Source of the DNA: Paracidovorax citrulli
GTDB lineage: Bacteria; Pseudomonadota; Gammaproteobacteria; Burkholderiales; Burkholderiaceae_C
Direction: 5' to 3'
Assembly: GCF_900100305.1 (NCBI RefSeq)
Contig: NZ_FNEY01000022.1
Location: 22,135 to 86,134, forward strand
DNA length: 64,000 nt
The notes under the pieces were generated by a model. That model had not been told where the DNA came from. It saw only the letters and a program-made list of their open reading frames with translations, and made no database searches. A program made the position numbers and the translations under genes. This document shows positions 21,942 through 32,222 of this stretch, piece by piece (within the stretch, counting starts at the first letter, position 1; each line of letters opens with the position of its first letter).

Positions 21942-22842
21942 CGGGCCCGAAGGCGCAGGCCGGGGGGAGCCCGCGCCCCTGGCGGCATCTGCCGGCGGGG
22001 TGGACGCCCTGCTGGCCTGGGCGCGTGCCTGCCCGCGGCTGTTCGTGCTGACCGGCGCGGGCTGCAGCACGGCATCCGGCATTCCCGACTACCGCGACGA
22101 GGGCGGTGCCTGGAAGCGCTCACCGCCGGTCACCTACCAGGCCTTCATGGGCGACGAGGCGGTGCGCCGGCGCTACTGGGCGCGCAGCATGATCGGCTGG
22201 CGCGTCATGGGCAGCGCCGCGCCGGGCGCCGCGCACCGTGCCCTGGCCGCGCTGGAGGCGATGGGCCGGGTGGAGATGCTGCTCACGCAGAACGTGGACG
22301 GCCTGCACACGGCGGCGGGCCAGCAGCGGGTGATCGACCTGCACGGGCGCATCGATACGGTGCGCTGCATGGCCTGCGAGGCGCGCATGCAACGCGCGGA
22401 CCTGCAATCGTGGCTGGAGGCGCGGAATCCGGCCTGGGCGGCCCTGGAGGCGGCCGCCGCGCCGGATGGCGATGCCGACCTGGACGGCCGCGACTTCTCC
22501 GCGTTCGAGTTGCCCGCATGCCCCCATTGCGGCGGCGGTCCCCTGAAGCCGGACGTGGTGTTCTTCGGCGAAAGCGTGCCACGGGAGCGCGTGGAGGCCG
22601 CGCGGGCGGCGCTGGCCCGGTCCGACGGATTGCTGGTGGCCGGCTCCTCGCTGATGGTGTATTCGGGTTTCCGCTTCGTGCAGGCGGCCGCGGATGCCGG
22701 GCTGCCGGTGGCGGCCGTGAACCGGGGCGTGACGCGCGCCGACGGGTTGATCGCGGTCAAGGTCGAGGACGACGTGGGCCGCGTGCTGGAAGCCCTGGCG
22801 CAGGCGCTGGCACCGGCCCGAGGGGTGCCGCCGGCCGCATGA
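21913..22842 (+). CDS. Sir2-family NAD-dependent protein deacylase
   Basis: This 309-residue sirtuin removes acyl groups from lysines using NAD+. NAD-binding motifs are LTGAGCSTASGIPDYRD (about residues 46-62) and TQNVDGLHTAAG. The catalytic histidine lies in DLHGRIDTVRC. Two zinc cysteine pairs are CMACEARM and CPHCGGGPL. The sequence GCSTASGIPDYR resembles class II (SIRT4-like) bacterial enzymes. The ATG at 21913 lies inside the last codons of sbcB, so the two genes are likely coupled. The acyl preference cannot be read from the sequence. Confidence 0.93.
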   Translation: MQKASLPISDGPEGAGRGEPAPLAASAGGVDALLAWARACPRLFVLTGAGCSTASGIPDYRDEGGAWKRSPPVTYQAFMGDEAVRRRYWARSMIGWRVMGSAAPGAAHRALAALEAMGRVEMLLTQNVDGLHTAAGQQRVIDLHGRIDTVRCMACEARMQRADLQSWLEARNPAWAALEAAAAPDGDADLDGRDFSAFELPACPHCGGGPLKPDVVFFGESVPRERVEAARAALARSDGLLVAGSSLMVYSGFRFVQAAADAGLPVAAVNRGVTRADGLIAVKVEDDVGRVLEALAQALAPARGVPPAA

Positions 22843-22954
22843 CCCGGCGGCACGGGCGGGTTTGCGCGACGGCGCCCGCCGATGGTGCTATGGTGACCGG
22901 ATAACGCCCGGGCCGCGCCGAGAGCGCGAGCCGGGGCCCTGAGGAGACAAACCC

Positions 22955-25054
22955 ATGCAGAGCTCCCTCCATGGCGGGGCAGCGGCGCAGGCCGCCGCCT
23001 TCGCGCCGCTGCCTTCGGCCCGCGTCATCGCCGAGTCGCACGAGCGCTCCCGCTCCTTCGGCCTGCACCGGCATGCATCCGCCGACCTCCAGCCCCTGGC
23101 GCCCGACGCGCTCGCCTGGGCCGTGGCGCGCAACGACGCCCTCTGCGCACATGCGCTCCCCGTCATGGAAACCCTCTCCGCGCAGATCGCGGGTACGCAG
23201 AGCATGGTGCTGCTCACCGACGCCCAGGGCGTGGTGCTGCATGCCCTGGGCGACGAAGAATTCCTCGGGCGCGCCCAGCGCGTCGCGCTGCGGCCCGGAG
23301 GCACCTGGTCCGAGCGCAGCAAGGGCACGAACGCCATCGGCACGGCCCTGGCCCTGGGTGACGCGGTGCAGGTGAACGGCGACGAGCATTTCCTGGCCGC
23401 CAACCAGTTCCTCACCTGCTCCTGCGCGCCCATCTGCGACCCGCTGGGCCAGGTGATCGGCGCGCTCGACGTGAGCGGTGACCGCCACCAGCAGAGCGCC
23501 CACACGCTGGCCCTGGTGCGCATGTCCGCCCGGATGGTGGAGAACCATCTCTTCGGCAAGGTCTATGAGGACGCGGTGCGGCTGCGCTTCCATGCGCGGC
23601 CGGAGTTCCTGGGGACGCTGGTGGAGGGGTTGGCCGCGTTCACGCCGGAGGGCCGTTTCCTCGCGGCCAACCGCAGCGGGCAGTTCCAGCTCGGCATGTC
23701 GGCGAACGCACTGCAGGCGCAGACTTTCCCGTCGCTCTTCGGCATGCCGATGAGCGCGCTGCTGGCCCATGCGCGCGGCGCCATGCCCAGGCCGCTGCAG
23801 CTCGCGCTGCCGGGCGGGGTGGTGGTCAACGCGATGGTGGAGTTCCGCCCGAAAGGGGCCGCGGCCCTCGGCTGGACGGGTCAGGGGAGCGACGAGGACA
23901 CCCCGGTGCCCGGGCCCGTGGCACCAGCTTCCGCCACGGCAAGGGCGGCCCGCAGGCCCATCGCCCCGGTACCGGCCGGCGGTCCGCGGCTGTCCGGCCT
24001 GCGCTACCTGGACACGGGCGATGCGCAGCTGGCGCAGGTGATCGACCGCGTCTCGCGCGTGCTGGGCAGCGACGTGCCCATGCTCATCCTCGGCGAGACC
24101 GGCACGGGCAAGGAACTGCTGGCCCGCGCCATCCACCAGGACGGCCCGCGCGCGCGCGGGCCCTTCGTGGCGGTGAACTGCGCATCGATCCCGGAAACGC
24201 TGATCGAGGCCGAACTGTTCGGCTACGAAGAGGGCGCCTTCACCGGCGCGCGCCGCAGGGGCAGCGTGGGCAAGATCGCCCAGGCGCACGGCGGCACGCT
24301 GTTCCTGGACGAGATCGGCGACATGCCCCTGGCCATGCAGGCCCGGCTGCTGCGCGTGCTGCAGGAGCGCACCGTGGCACCGCTGGGGTCGGCGCGACAG
24401 ATCCCGGTGGACGTGCACGTGCTGTGCGCCACCCACCGCAACCTGCGCGACATGATGGTGCGGGGGCTGTTCCGCGATGACCTGTACTACCGGCTCAACG
24501 GGCTGGTGGTGCGCCTGCCGGCCCTGCGCGAGCGTTCGGACCTGCGTGTCATCGTGCAGCGCCTCCTGCAGGCGCAGGACCGCGAGCAGGCTGCCGAAGG
24601 CTCCACGCCGGGGTGGCAGCGACCGCGCCGGACGGTGCCCCTGCAGGTTGCGTCCCGGGCCATGGATCTGTTCCTGCGGCACCGCTGGCCGGGCAATCTG
24701 CGCCAGCTCTCGAATGCGCTGCGCACGGCGGCGCTGATGGCCGGCGATGCGGACGAGATCGATATCGGGCACCTGCCGGAGGATCTGTTCGACGAGGGCC
24801 TTCCCACAGCCGGCGATGCCGTGCCCGGGGCATCGGCGCGGGACGCCGAGCCGTCCCCGTCCGTCCGGAGTGCTGCGCACCGGCCCGCACCGGCTGCGGT
24901 GCGCTCATGGGACGAGACCGTGGAAGATGCGCTGCGCCATGCGCTGTCGGTGCATGGCGGCAACGTGTCCGCCGTGGCGCGGGCCTTGGGGGTGTCGCGC
25001 AATACGGTGTATCGGCGGTTGAAATCCATGGACGGAACGGCCGCCCATCATTGA
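22955..25054 (+). CDS. AcoR-like sigma-54-dependent transcriptional activator
   Basis: This 699-residue enhancer-binding protein has an N-terminal GAF sensor domain (about residues 70-180, including AIGTALALGDAVQVNGDEHF). A central AAA+ domain follows, with Walker A GETGTGKE (about 379-386) and the sigma-54 contact loop GAFTGA (about 427-432). A Fis-type helix-turn-helix ends the protein (NVSAVARALGVSRNTVYRRL). The architecture matches AcoR/AcxR activators of acetoin, alcohol and aldehyde genes. A GAGGAG Shine-Dalgarno precedes the ATG. The nearby DUF779-adhP-aldehyde dehydrogenase genes have a matching sigma-54 promoter, so they are its probable targets. Confidence 0.93.
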   Translation: MQSSLHGGAAAQAAAFAPLPSARVIAESHERSRSFGLHRHASADLQPLAPDALAWAVARNDALCAHALPVMETLSAQIAGTQSMVLLTDAQGVVLHALGDEEFLGRAQRVALRPGGTWSERSKGTNAIGTALALGDAVQVNGDEHFLAANQFLTCSCAPICDPLGQVIGALDVSGDRHQQSAHTLALVRMSARMVENHLFGKVYEDAVRLRFHARPEFLGTLVEGLAAFTPEGRFLAANRSGQFQLGMSANALQAQTFPSLFGMPMSALLAHARGAMPRPLQLALPGGVVVNAMVEFRPKGAAALGWTGQGSDEDTPVPGPVAPASATARAARRPIAPVPAGGPRLSGLRYLDTGDAQLAQVIDRVSRVLGSDVPMLILGETGTGKELLARAIHQDGPRARGPFVAVNCASIPETLIEAELFGYEEGAFTGARRRGSVGKIAQAHGGTLFLDEIGDMPLAMQARLLRVLQERTVAPLGSARQIPVDVHVLCATHRNLRDMMVRGLFRDDLYYRLNGLVVRLPALRERSDLRVIVQRLLQAQDREQAAEGSTPGWQRPRRTVPLQVASRAMDLFLRHRWPGNLRQLSNALRTAALMAGDADEIDIGHLPEDLFDEGLPTAGDAVPGASARDAEPSPSVRSAAHRPAPAAVRSWDETVEDALRHALSVHGGNVSAVARALGVSRNTVYRRLKSMDGTAAHH

Positions 25055-25079
25055 GGGCCGGGTGCCGGTGTCAGTCGGG

Positions 25080-25466
25080 CTATCGCCCGGCCCGATGCCT
25101 CGAAGCCCGCATTTTCGCCAGCGTGCCCCAGGCCACGCTGGCGATGGGACAGGCCCAGAGGATGGACAACACCCATGCGACGACCAGCGATTCGGGATCG
25201 GCCGTGCTCGCAAAAACGGCGACCGCGGCATTGAGCAGCCCCGCGATGGGCGCGATGGCGAACAGCCAGATCGCGGCCACCCCGTCGTGCTGGAGCTTCA
25301 GGCAGGCGAATGGTGCGAGGCAGAGCAGGGCGGGGCTGTAGATGAGCCAGGCCAGCAGGACATTCCCTTCCCCGACGTAGGGCAGCCCGCGCGCCGAGAG
25401 GTTCAGGACGATGCCCCATGCCACGATCCCGACGGCCAGGCCCGCCAATCCGAGGAGATACCGCAT
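25080..25466 (-). CDS. Small four-helix membrane protein, unknown function
   Basis: This 128-residue protein has about four predicted membrane helices (roughly residues 3-23, 34-56, 63-87 and 93-116) and a basic C-terminal tail (KMRASRHRAGR). GAGGAG lies upstream of the ATG. It converges on the AcoR-like gene with 25 bp between the stop codons. It sits 44 bp downstream of the DUF779 gene on the same strand and could be the last gene of that transcript. I recognise no family. Confidence 0.65.
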   Translation of the reverse strand: MRYLLGLAGLAVGIVAWGIVLNLSARGLPYVGEGNVLLAWLIYSPALLCLAPFACLKLQHDGVAAIWLFAIAPIAGLLNAAVAVFASTADPESLVVAWVLSILWACPIASVAWGTLAKMRASRHRAGR

Positions 25467-25510
25467 GGGACGAGTGTAGGTCGTGAACGGGGCCGCGGCG
25501 GCGCTGTCCG

Positions 25511-25957
25511 TCAGCCTGCCCCGCGCGGCGGCGGCCCCAGTGCCTCGATGGCGGCCCACTCGTCGTCGCCATAGAGCCGGGAGCGCGTCAGGAACCGCAG
25601 GCCCGTGGGCCGCTCCAGCGAGAACATGCCGCCGTTGCCCGGCACGGCATCGATGATCAGGTGGGTGTGTTCCCAGTACGCGAACTGGGATTCGCTCATG
25701 TAGAAGGGCGTGCCCGCGATCTCGCCGAGCAGCACGTCGGAGTCGCCGAGCATGAATTCGCCGAGCGCGAAACACATCGGCGCGCTGCCGTCGCAGCAGC
25801 CGCCGGACTGGTGGAACATGAGCGGCCCGTGCTGTGCCCGCAGCCGCTCGATGAGGGCGATGGCCTCGGGCGTGGCCGAGACGCGGGTGGCGGCACCGGC
25901 ACCGGATTCGGCCGGAGCGGGGGAACTGGCGGAAACGGGGGGCGCGGTCGTCGTCAT
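25511..25957 (-). CDS. DUF779 domain protein of the alcohol/aldehyde oxidation locus
   Basis: This 148-residue cytoplasmic protein has a disordered Ala/Pro/Ser-rich N-terminus (about 25 residues), then the conserved DUF779 core. HQSGGCCDGSAPMC has three clustered cysteines, and FYMSESQFAYWEHTHLIID is also typical. DUF779 genes are regularly found beside alcohol and aldehyde dehydrogenases, as here (adhP lies 122 bp upstream). The cysteine cluster suggests metal or redox chemistry, but no biochemical role is established to my knowledge. Confidence 0.88.
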   Translation of the reverse strand: MTTTAPPVSASSPAPAESGAGAATRVSATPEAIALIERLRAQHGPLMFHQSGGCCDGSAPMCFALGEFMLGDSDVLLGEIAGTPFYMSESQFAYWEHTHLIIDAVPGNGGMFSLERPTGLRFLTRSRLYGDDEWAAIEALGPPPRGAG

Positions 25958-26079
25958 GCGGTGTCTCCTGTCATGGGGGCGGCGCTTCCGGCAGTGTGCC
26001 CGAAGCGATGCAGCGGCGCACGCCCGGTGGCGGCACACGCCCTGCCGCCAGGGCGCAAGGCGTGCCCGGCCCGCGGTCG

Positions 26080-27114
26080 TCAGTGCGCCGCCATGTCCAG
26101 CACGATGCGGCCCTGGATCTGGCCCTTGTGCATGCGCGCGAACACGTCGTTGATGTTCTCCAGCTTCTCGGTCGCCACGGTGGCCCTGACCTGGCCGCGT
26201 GCCGCGAAGTCCAGCGATTCCTGCAGGTCCAGGCGCGTGCCGACGATGGAGCCGCGCACGGTGATGCCGCGCAGCACCATGTCGAAGATGGGCAGGGGGA
26301 AATTGCCGGGCGGCAGGCCGTTGAGCGACACCGTGCCGCCGCGCCGCACCATGCCGAGCGCCTGCTCGAACGCCTTGGGCGAGACGGCCGTGACCAGCGC
26401 ACCGTGGGCGCCGCCGATCTCCTTTTGCAGGTAGGCGGCCGGGTCGGCGGTCTTCGCGTTGACCGTCACGCTGGCACCGAGCTTTTTCGCCAGTTCCAGC
26501 TTGTCGTCCTCCACGTCCACCGCCGCCACGTTCAGGCCCATGGCCTTGGCGTACTGCACGGCCATGTGGCCCAGGCCGCCGATGCCGGAGATGACCACCC
26601 AGTCGCCGGGCTTCGCATCCGTCACTTTCAGGCCCTTGTACACGGTCACGCCCGCGCACAGCACGGGGGCGATGCCCACGAAGCTGACGTCCTTGGGCAG
26701 GTGGCCCACGAAATCCGGGTCGGCCAGCGCATAGTCCGCGAAGCCGCCGTTGACCGAATAGCCGGTATTGCTCTGCGATTCGCACAGGGTCTCCCAACCG
26801 CCCAGGCAGTGGGTGCAGCAGCCGCAGGCCGAATGCAGCCAGGGCACGCCCACGCGGTCGCCTTCCTTCACATGCTTCACGTTCTTGCCGATGGCCGCGA
26901 CGAAACCCACGCCCTCGTGGCCGGGGATGAAAGGCGGGTTCGGCTTGACGGGCCAGTCGCCTTCGGCGGCGTGCAGGTCGGTGTGGCAGACGCCGGAGGC
27001 CTCGATCTTCACGAGGATCTGGTCGTCGGCGGGCGTCGGGACCGGGACTTCCTCGATGGCGAGGGGCTTGCCGAATTCGCGGACGACGGCGGCTTTCATG
27101 GTCTTGGGAAGCAT
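26080..27114 (-). CDS. adhP: Zinc-dependent alcohol dehydrogenase AdhP
   Basis: This 344-residue medium-chain NAD-dependent dehydrogenase oxidises primary alcohols to aldehydes. Catalytic zinc ligands are Cys43 ([16 protein letters not shown]) and His66-Glu67 ([10 protein letters not shown]). The structural zinc is held by the cysteines of [17 protein letters not shown]. The Rossmann motif is [17 protein letters not shown]. The start at 27114 ([11 protein letters not shown]) fits the family, and Met6 is an alternative. It is 99 bp downstream of the aldehyde dehydrogenase gene and probably shares its sigma-54 transcript. Confidence 0.95.
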   Translation of the reverse strand: MLPKTMKAAVVREFGKPLAIEEVPVPTPADDQILVKIEASGVCHTDLHAAEGDWPVKPNPPFIPGHEGVGFVAAIGKNVKHVKEGDRVGVPWLHSACGCCTHCLGGWETLCESQSNTGYSVNGGFADYALADPDFVGHLPKDVSFVGIAPVLCAGVTVYKGLKVTDAKPGDWVVISGIGGLGHMAVQYAKAMGLNVAAVDVEDDKLELAKKLGASVTVNAKTADPAAYLQKEIGGAHGALVTAVSPKAFEQALGMVRRGGTVSLNGLPPGNFPLPIFDMVLRGITVRGSIVGTRLDLQESLDFAARGQVRATVATEKLENINDVFARMHKGQIQGRIVLDMAAH

Positions 27115-27213
27115 GGAACGGGAATCCTTTCTTGTATCCGAAGGGTTAACGGGGAGGGCTGGCTTCCACCATATGCCGCCCTCCCTCGGTCGCTGCTGAT
27201 GCAGGTCAAGACG

Positions 27214-28734
<1,521 letters not shown>

Positions 28735-28803
28735 GGTGTTTGTCTCCTGTGGTGGTGGAATGTCCGGGCGGCGCACCGTGCGCTCTCCGGTGCAGGACAT
28801 TGC

Positions 28804-28818
28804 GCAAGCCGCATGCCA
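28804..28818 (-). promoter_or_regulatory. Sigma-54 (-24/-12) promoter of the aldehyde dehydrogenase operon
   Basis: Read on the minus strand the sequence is TGGCATGCGGCTTGC, which matches TGGCAC-N5-TTGC with the required GG-N10-GC spacing. Transcription should begin near 28793, leaving a leader of about 60 bases before the ATG at 28734. The presence of a sigma-54 activator gene in the same locus supports the call. Confidence 0.8.
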
Positions 28819-28870
28819 GCGCATGCGCCCCGCGTATCACGCACCGCGGAGGCCGGCGGAGTGCTCCATG

Positions 28871-28919
28871 TGTTCCGTTATGGAACAGTGCCTGCGCAGG
28901 GGTGTTGCATGGCGGAACA
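28871..28919. promoter_or_regulatory. Two tandem dyads, candidate activator binding sites (UAS)
   Basis: TGTTCC-GTTAT-GGAACA (28871-28887) is a perfect 6-bp inverted repeat with a 5-bp spacer. TGTTGC-ATGGC-GGAACA (28903-28919) repeats it with one mismatch. The copies are offset by 32 bp, about three helical turns. Their centres are about 86 and 118 bp upstream of the predicted sigma-54 start site, normal for an enhancer-binding protein. Confidence 0.65.
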
Positions 28920-29107
28920 GTGCCTCTGGCGGGCGCCGCCGGCCGGCCCGGGAGCGGGGGCGTGCCGGCCGGCCCGCCCGCCCGGCCGGAAGGGGCTGCC
29001 CGCGGCACCCGGGCACGTGCGCCGCTCTTGGTGTATAACCGCGCCTCCCCGGACACCCGCGGCGCCGCGCCCCGCGCCTGCCGGCACCACCGATCCATCC
29101 CCCGAGC

Positions 29108-29389
29108 ATGACTGACCACTACGCCGCCCTCGGTCTGAGCGCGACCGCGAGCCTGGCCGACATCAAGAAGGCGTTCCGCCAGAAGGCGGCCTTCTACCAC
29201 CCCGACCGCAATCCCTCGCCGGATGCGGCCGAGCGCTTCCGCGCGGCCCAGAAGGCCTACGAGGTGCTGTCGGACGATGCCGCGCGCCAGGCCTACGACG
29301 ACAACCGCCGCCGCAACCTGCTCGACGATCCGCTCCAGACGGCGCGTGAGATCTGGCAGTCCTATTTCAAGAACGTGCTTTCCTCGTGA
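29108..29389 (+). CDS. Short J-domain (DnaJ-like) protein
   Basis: This 93-residue protein is almost entirely a J domain: YAALGLSATASLADIKKAFR, then FYHPDRNPS with the HPD tripeptide that stimulates DnaK ATPase, then YEVLSDDAARQAYD. There is no Gly/Phe region, zinc finger or substrate domain. It therefore probably recruits Hsp70 to specific partners, perhaps the proteins encoded next to it. A TATAAC box at 29034-29039 is a weak promoter candidate. The stop codon overlaps the GTG start of the next gene (GTGA), which implies translational coupling. Confidence 0.92.
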   Translation: MTDHYAALGLSATASLADIKKAFRQKAAFYHPDRNPSPDAAERFRAAQKAYEVLSDDAARQAYDDNRRRNLLDDPLQTAREIWQSYFKNVLSS

Positions 29390-29973
29390 AACCCTCTCCT
29401 TTCTTCCATGACCTGCGCTCGGCCTACCAGGCCGAGCTCGACGACCTCGCCCAGGACTCCGAGGGCAAGGACGTGCTGCGCAAGCGCCTCGCCCAGAAGC
29501 GCGGCGAGATCGCCTTCCTGGCCAAGATGATCGATTTCAGCCCCGAGATGGTGGCGGTGGCCTTCCACCAGGGCTTCCGCTTCCACCGGCCGGCCACGCT
29601 CGATCCGCTGCTGGGGCGGGGCGGGGTGTCCGACCTGCCGGAATGGTCCGCGCTGGGCGGGGCGGCGACGCTCGAGCCCTGGGCCCAGCCGCTGGCGGAC
29701 GTGGTGCTGGCCGAACCGTCGGGCGCGCGCTTCCTGTCCCTGGCTGCGCTGCTCGAATACCAGCGGCAGCACGCGCGCTTCGCCGGCCAGGGCGCCGACA
29801 GCGCCGGGGCCGGCGAAGGCGACGATGACGAGGGCGGAGACGAGGCGGAGCAGGGCGATGACGACGAGGCCCGCTGGAGCGCCGACGACGCCGGCGAGCC
29901 CCGCAGCCATGCCGACCGCGAAGAGGCCGCCGCCGACTGGATGGCCGACCTCGGATTCGACCGCAAGGAGTAA
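29386..29973 (+). CDS. Hypothetical protein with acidic C-terminal region
   Basis: This 195-residue cytoplasmic protein has no domain I recognise. The first 130 residues look folded (FFHDLRSAYQAELDDLAQ; PEMVAVAFHQGFRFHRP). Residues about 135-190 are very acidic and low in complexity (repeated Asp/Glu/Gly). It starts with GTG overlapping the stop of the J-domain gene and ends five bases before the next gene. Tight coupling to a J-domain gene suggests a shared process such as chaperone-assisted assembly, but that is inference. Confidence 0.75.
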   Translation: MKPSPFFHDLRSAYQAELDDLAQDSEGKDVLRKRLAQKRGEIAFLAKMIDFSPEMVAVAFHQGFRFHRPATLDPLLGRGGVSDLPEWSALGGAATLEPWAQPLADVVLAEPSGARFLSLAALLEYQRQHARFAGQGADSAGAGEGDDDEGGDEAEQGDDDEARWSADDAGEPRSHADREEAAADWMADLGFDRKE

Positions 29974-29978
29974 TCGCC

Positions 29979-30734
29979 ATGTCACGACATCTCGCACTCA
30001 TCACCCAGACCCAGGCCCTGATCGCCGCCGGCGACATCGTGGGCGCCGAGTCCGCCCTGTCCCGGCTCGCCGACGACGAGGGCGACCGCGCCCTGGTCGA
30101 GGTGCTGGACGAGCTCGCGCCCAAGGACGTGCTGGCCGTGATGCGCGAATACGACGAATCCCGCGCCTCGGTGGTCAACATGCTGGTGACGCCCCGGCAG
30201 TTCGCGCGCGCGCTGGTGCTGGAGAAGCAGTACAAGGACGCCACCCACACCTACCTGCGCAGCATGGTGAACGCCGTCGTGTTCCGCGGCGACGTGGATC
30301 CGGTGGAGTTCCTCACCGCCATCGGCGACCTGGAGGGCGGCAGCGAGGCCCTGGCCCACTATTTCGCGGAGAAGTGGAGCCGCCTGGAGGCTTTCGCGCG
30401 CACCGGTCTTTTCGACGCCACCGAGGACTACGGCCCGGCGTTGACCGAGGACCAGCTCTTCAACGTGGCCTACGCGCCGCCCAAGGTGGACCAGGACGAG
30501 GTGGCCGACCGCGACTGGATGCAGCTGGCCTGGCTGCTGCGCTACCAGTGCCCGGACCTGTTCATCGAGACCCTGCTGGTGCTGCGCGCCAAGGCCCAGG
30601 CCTATGACGAGGGACTGGGCGACGACGAGGCCGGCACGGACGAGGACGACGACGGCAAGTTCGAGACCAGCGAGACCGACCGCGGCAAGGCCACGCCGGC
30701 CGCGCGCGCGTCCGACGAAGAGTCGGCGATCTGA
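29979..30734 (+). CDS. Conserved hypothetical protein with acidic tail
   Basis: This 251-residue protein is predicted largely helical. It starts MSRHLALITQTQALIAAGDI and contains VVNMLVTPRQFARALVLEKQ. The last 45 residues are disordered and acidic (GDDEAGTDEDDDGKFETSE). No signal peptide, membrane segment or known catalytic motif is visible. It lies third in a tightly packed four-gene transcript starting with a J-domain gene. I recognise no family. Confidence 0.75.
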   Translation: MSRHLALITQTQALIAAGDIVGAESALSRLADDEGDRALVEVLDELAPKDVLAVMREYDESRASVVNMLVTPRQFARALVLEKQYKDATHTYLRSMVNAVVFRGDVDPVEFLTAIGDLEGGSEALAHYFAEKWSRLEAFARTGLFDATEDYGPALTEDQLFNVAYAPPKVDQDEVADRDWMQLAWLLRYQCPDLFIETLLVLRAKAQAYDEGLGDDEAGTDEDDDGKFETSETDRGKATPAARASDEESAI

Positions 30735-30750
30735 GCCGGAGGCCGCCGCG

Positions 30751-32046
30751 ATGAGCGTTTCCGATTCCAGCCCGGCCGCGGGGGGCGCGACGGCGCTGTC
30801 GCTGCACGACGGCCGCCCGTTCTTCGAGAAGGCCCTGGTGCATGGCATCCGCCACGGCATCGTCCCGGCCGAGCGCGTGGAGGCCATCGCGGCCGACGCA
30901 CCCAAGGGCATGGTGCAGATCGCCCGCTACTTCGGCACGGAGTTCCTGCGGCCCGACCTGGAGCGCGCGCGCGAGCGCATGGTGAACCTCGTCAGCCTCG
31001 ACCTGCTCGAGGACAGCGGCGGCGACCTCGACCGCGCCGCGCAGAGCCTGCGCGAGCACAGCTTCCTGTCGCGTTCCAAGGCGGGATCGGACCGGCTGCG
31101 CCGCCTGATCGCGCTGCCGCAGAGCAGCAATTTCGGGTTCCTTTCCACCACCGGCGAGCCGGACGTGCAGCAGCTGTCGGTCTGGTCGCTGCGCAGCCAT
31201 GCCGAATACCGCGCGGAGCTGGAGCGCCGCACCGGCATCGCCGCCGCGATCGGGGCCGCCCGCTGGTTCGCGGAGCGCCTGGACCTGGACGAGGGCTCCC
31301 TGGAGGCGGCCGGCGCCGAGGCCGAGGCCGTGGTGCGCATGGGCCTGCTGTGGCACTGGATGCATCCGGCGGCCGAGGCCTGGCCGCATGCCGTGTCGTT
31401 CGAGAAGCGCCTGTCCGTGATGCGGCGCAAGGGCATTCCCGCGCCGTCGCGCCTGCCGCTGCCCGCCGGCATGCCGGCCGGGGTGGCGGCCGTGGCGGAT
31501 GGGCACGTCGCGGCCGTGCTGGCGGACGCCGCGCGCATCCTCGACGCGGCCACGGCGCCCCGCGCGCTGCTGCGGCCCATGGGCAGCTTCCGCGCGCGCT
31601 ACTTCCTGGAGGACGATCCGCTCGCCGAGGTGGACGACTACCACCAGGGGCTGGACGCCCTGCTGGAAGCGGGGGACGACGCAGACGCAGCGCCCGCGCC
31701 GGCCAGCCGGACCTGGGAACGGCTCACGCAGGGCCACGAGGACGAGCATTCGCTGCTCACGCTGTTCCTCTGCCTGGCGGCCGGCGTGCCGCGCAAGACC
31801 GTGCTGACCGAGAAGGCCGCCGCGAGCCTGGTGCGCCGCGTGCGCCGGCACGGCTGGCAGCCGGAGCTCGCGGAGGAGTTCATCCGCGCGCATGCGGCCA
31901 GCGCGCGCCAGGGCAGCTACCTCGCGCTCTGGAAGTCCTTCGTGGACGAGTCGGCCGCCACGCTGCTCAACCACCGGGACGAGCGCCTGGAAGAGGCGCG
32001 CGCGCTGCTGCGCCGCGAATGCCACGTGGCGGACGGCGTGGACTGA
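30751..32046 (+). CDS. Conserved hypothetical protein, last gene of the J-domain cluster
   Basis: This 431-residue soluble, mostly alpha-helical protein has no recognised domain. Segments that look conserved are KALVHGIRHGIVPAERVEAI, FGTEFLRPDLERARERMVNL and SFLSRSKAGSDRLRRLIALP. I chose the ATG at 30751 because GCCGGAGGCC precedes it and it starts 16 bp after the previous stop. A longer in-frame reading would overlap that gene. The Ala/Asp-rich linker near residue 310 may separate two helical lobes. Confidence 0.75.
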   Translation: MSVSDSSPAAGGATALSLHDGRPFFEKALVHGIRHGIVPAERVEAIAADAPKGMVQIARYFGTEFLRPDLERARERMVNLVSLDLLEDSGGDLDRAAQSLREHSFLSRSKAGSDRLRRLIALPQSSNFGFLSTTGEPDVQQLSVWSLRSHAEYRAELERRTGIAAAIGAARWFAERLDLDEGSLEAAGAEAEAVVRMGLLWHWMHPAAEAWPHAVSFEKRLSVMRRKGIPAPSRLPLPAGMPAGVAAVADGHVAAVLADAARILDAATAPRALLRPMGSFRARYFLEDDPLAEVDDYHQGLDALLEAGDDADAAPAPASRTWERLTQGHEDEHSLLTLFLCLAAGVPRKTVLTEKAAASLVRRVRRHGWQPELAEEFIRAHAASARQGSYLALWKSFVDESAATLLNHRDERLEEARALLRRECHVADGVD

Positions 32047-32163
32047 ACGCGGCCGCCGTGCCCCCGCGGCCGGGCAGGCCGCACGGCCTGCAGCAGTGGC
32101 TGTATCCGATCCGTTTCGCGACCGGCAACCGGGCCGCGGGACCGGTTGGCCGTGCCGGAAGAT

Positions 32164-32194
32164 AAAAAGCCGCCCCGGCGGTGCCAGGGCGGCT
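32164..32194 (-). terminator. Intrinsic terminator of the small cysteine-protein operon
   Basis: On the minus strand GCCGCCC pairs with GGGCGGC across an 11-base loop and is followed by TTTTT. It lies about 30 bp past the stop of the 97-residue protein gene. The 176 bp between this operon and the J-domain cluster hold nothing else recognised. Confidence 0.8.
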
Positions 32195-32222
32195 CGTCGT
32201 CGGCCCGCGGGCCGCGATGGCA

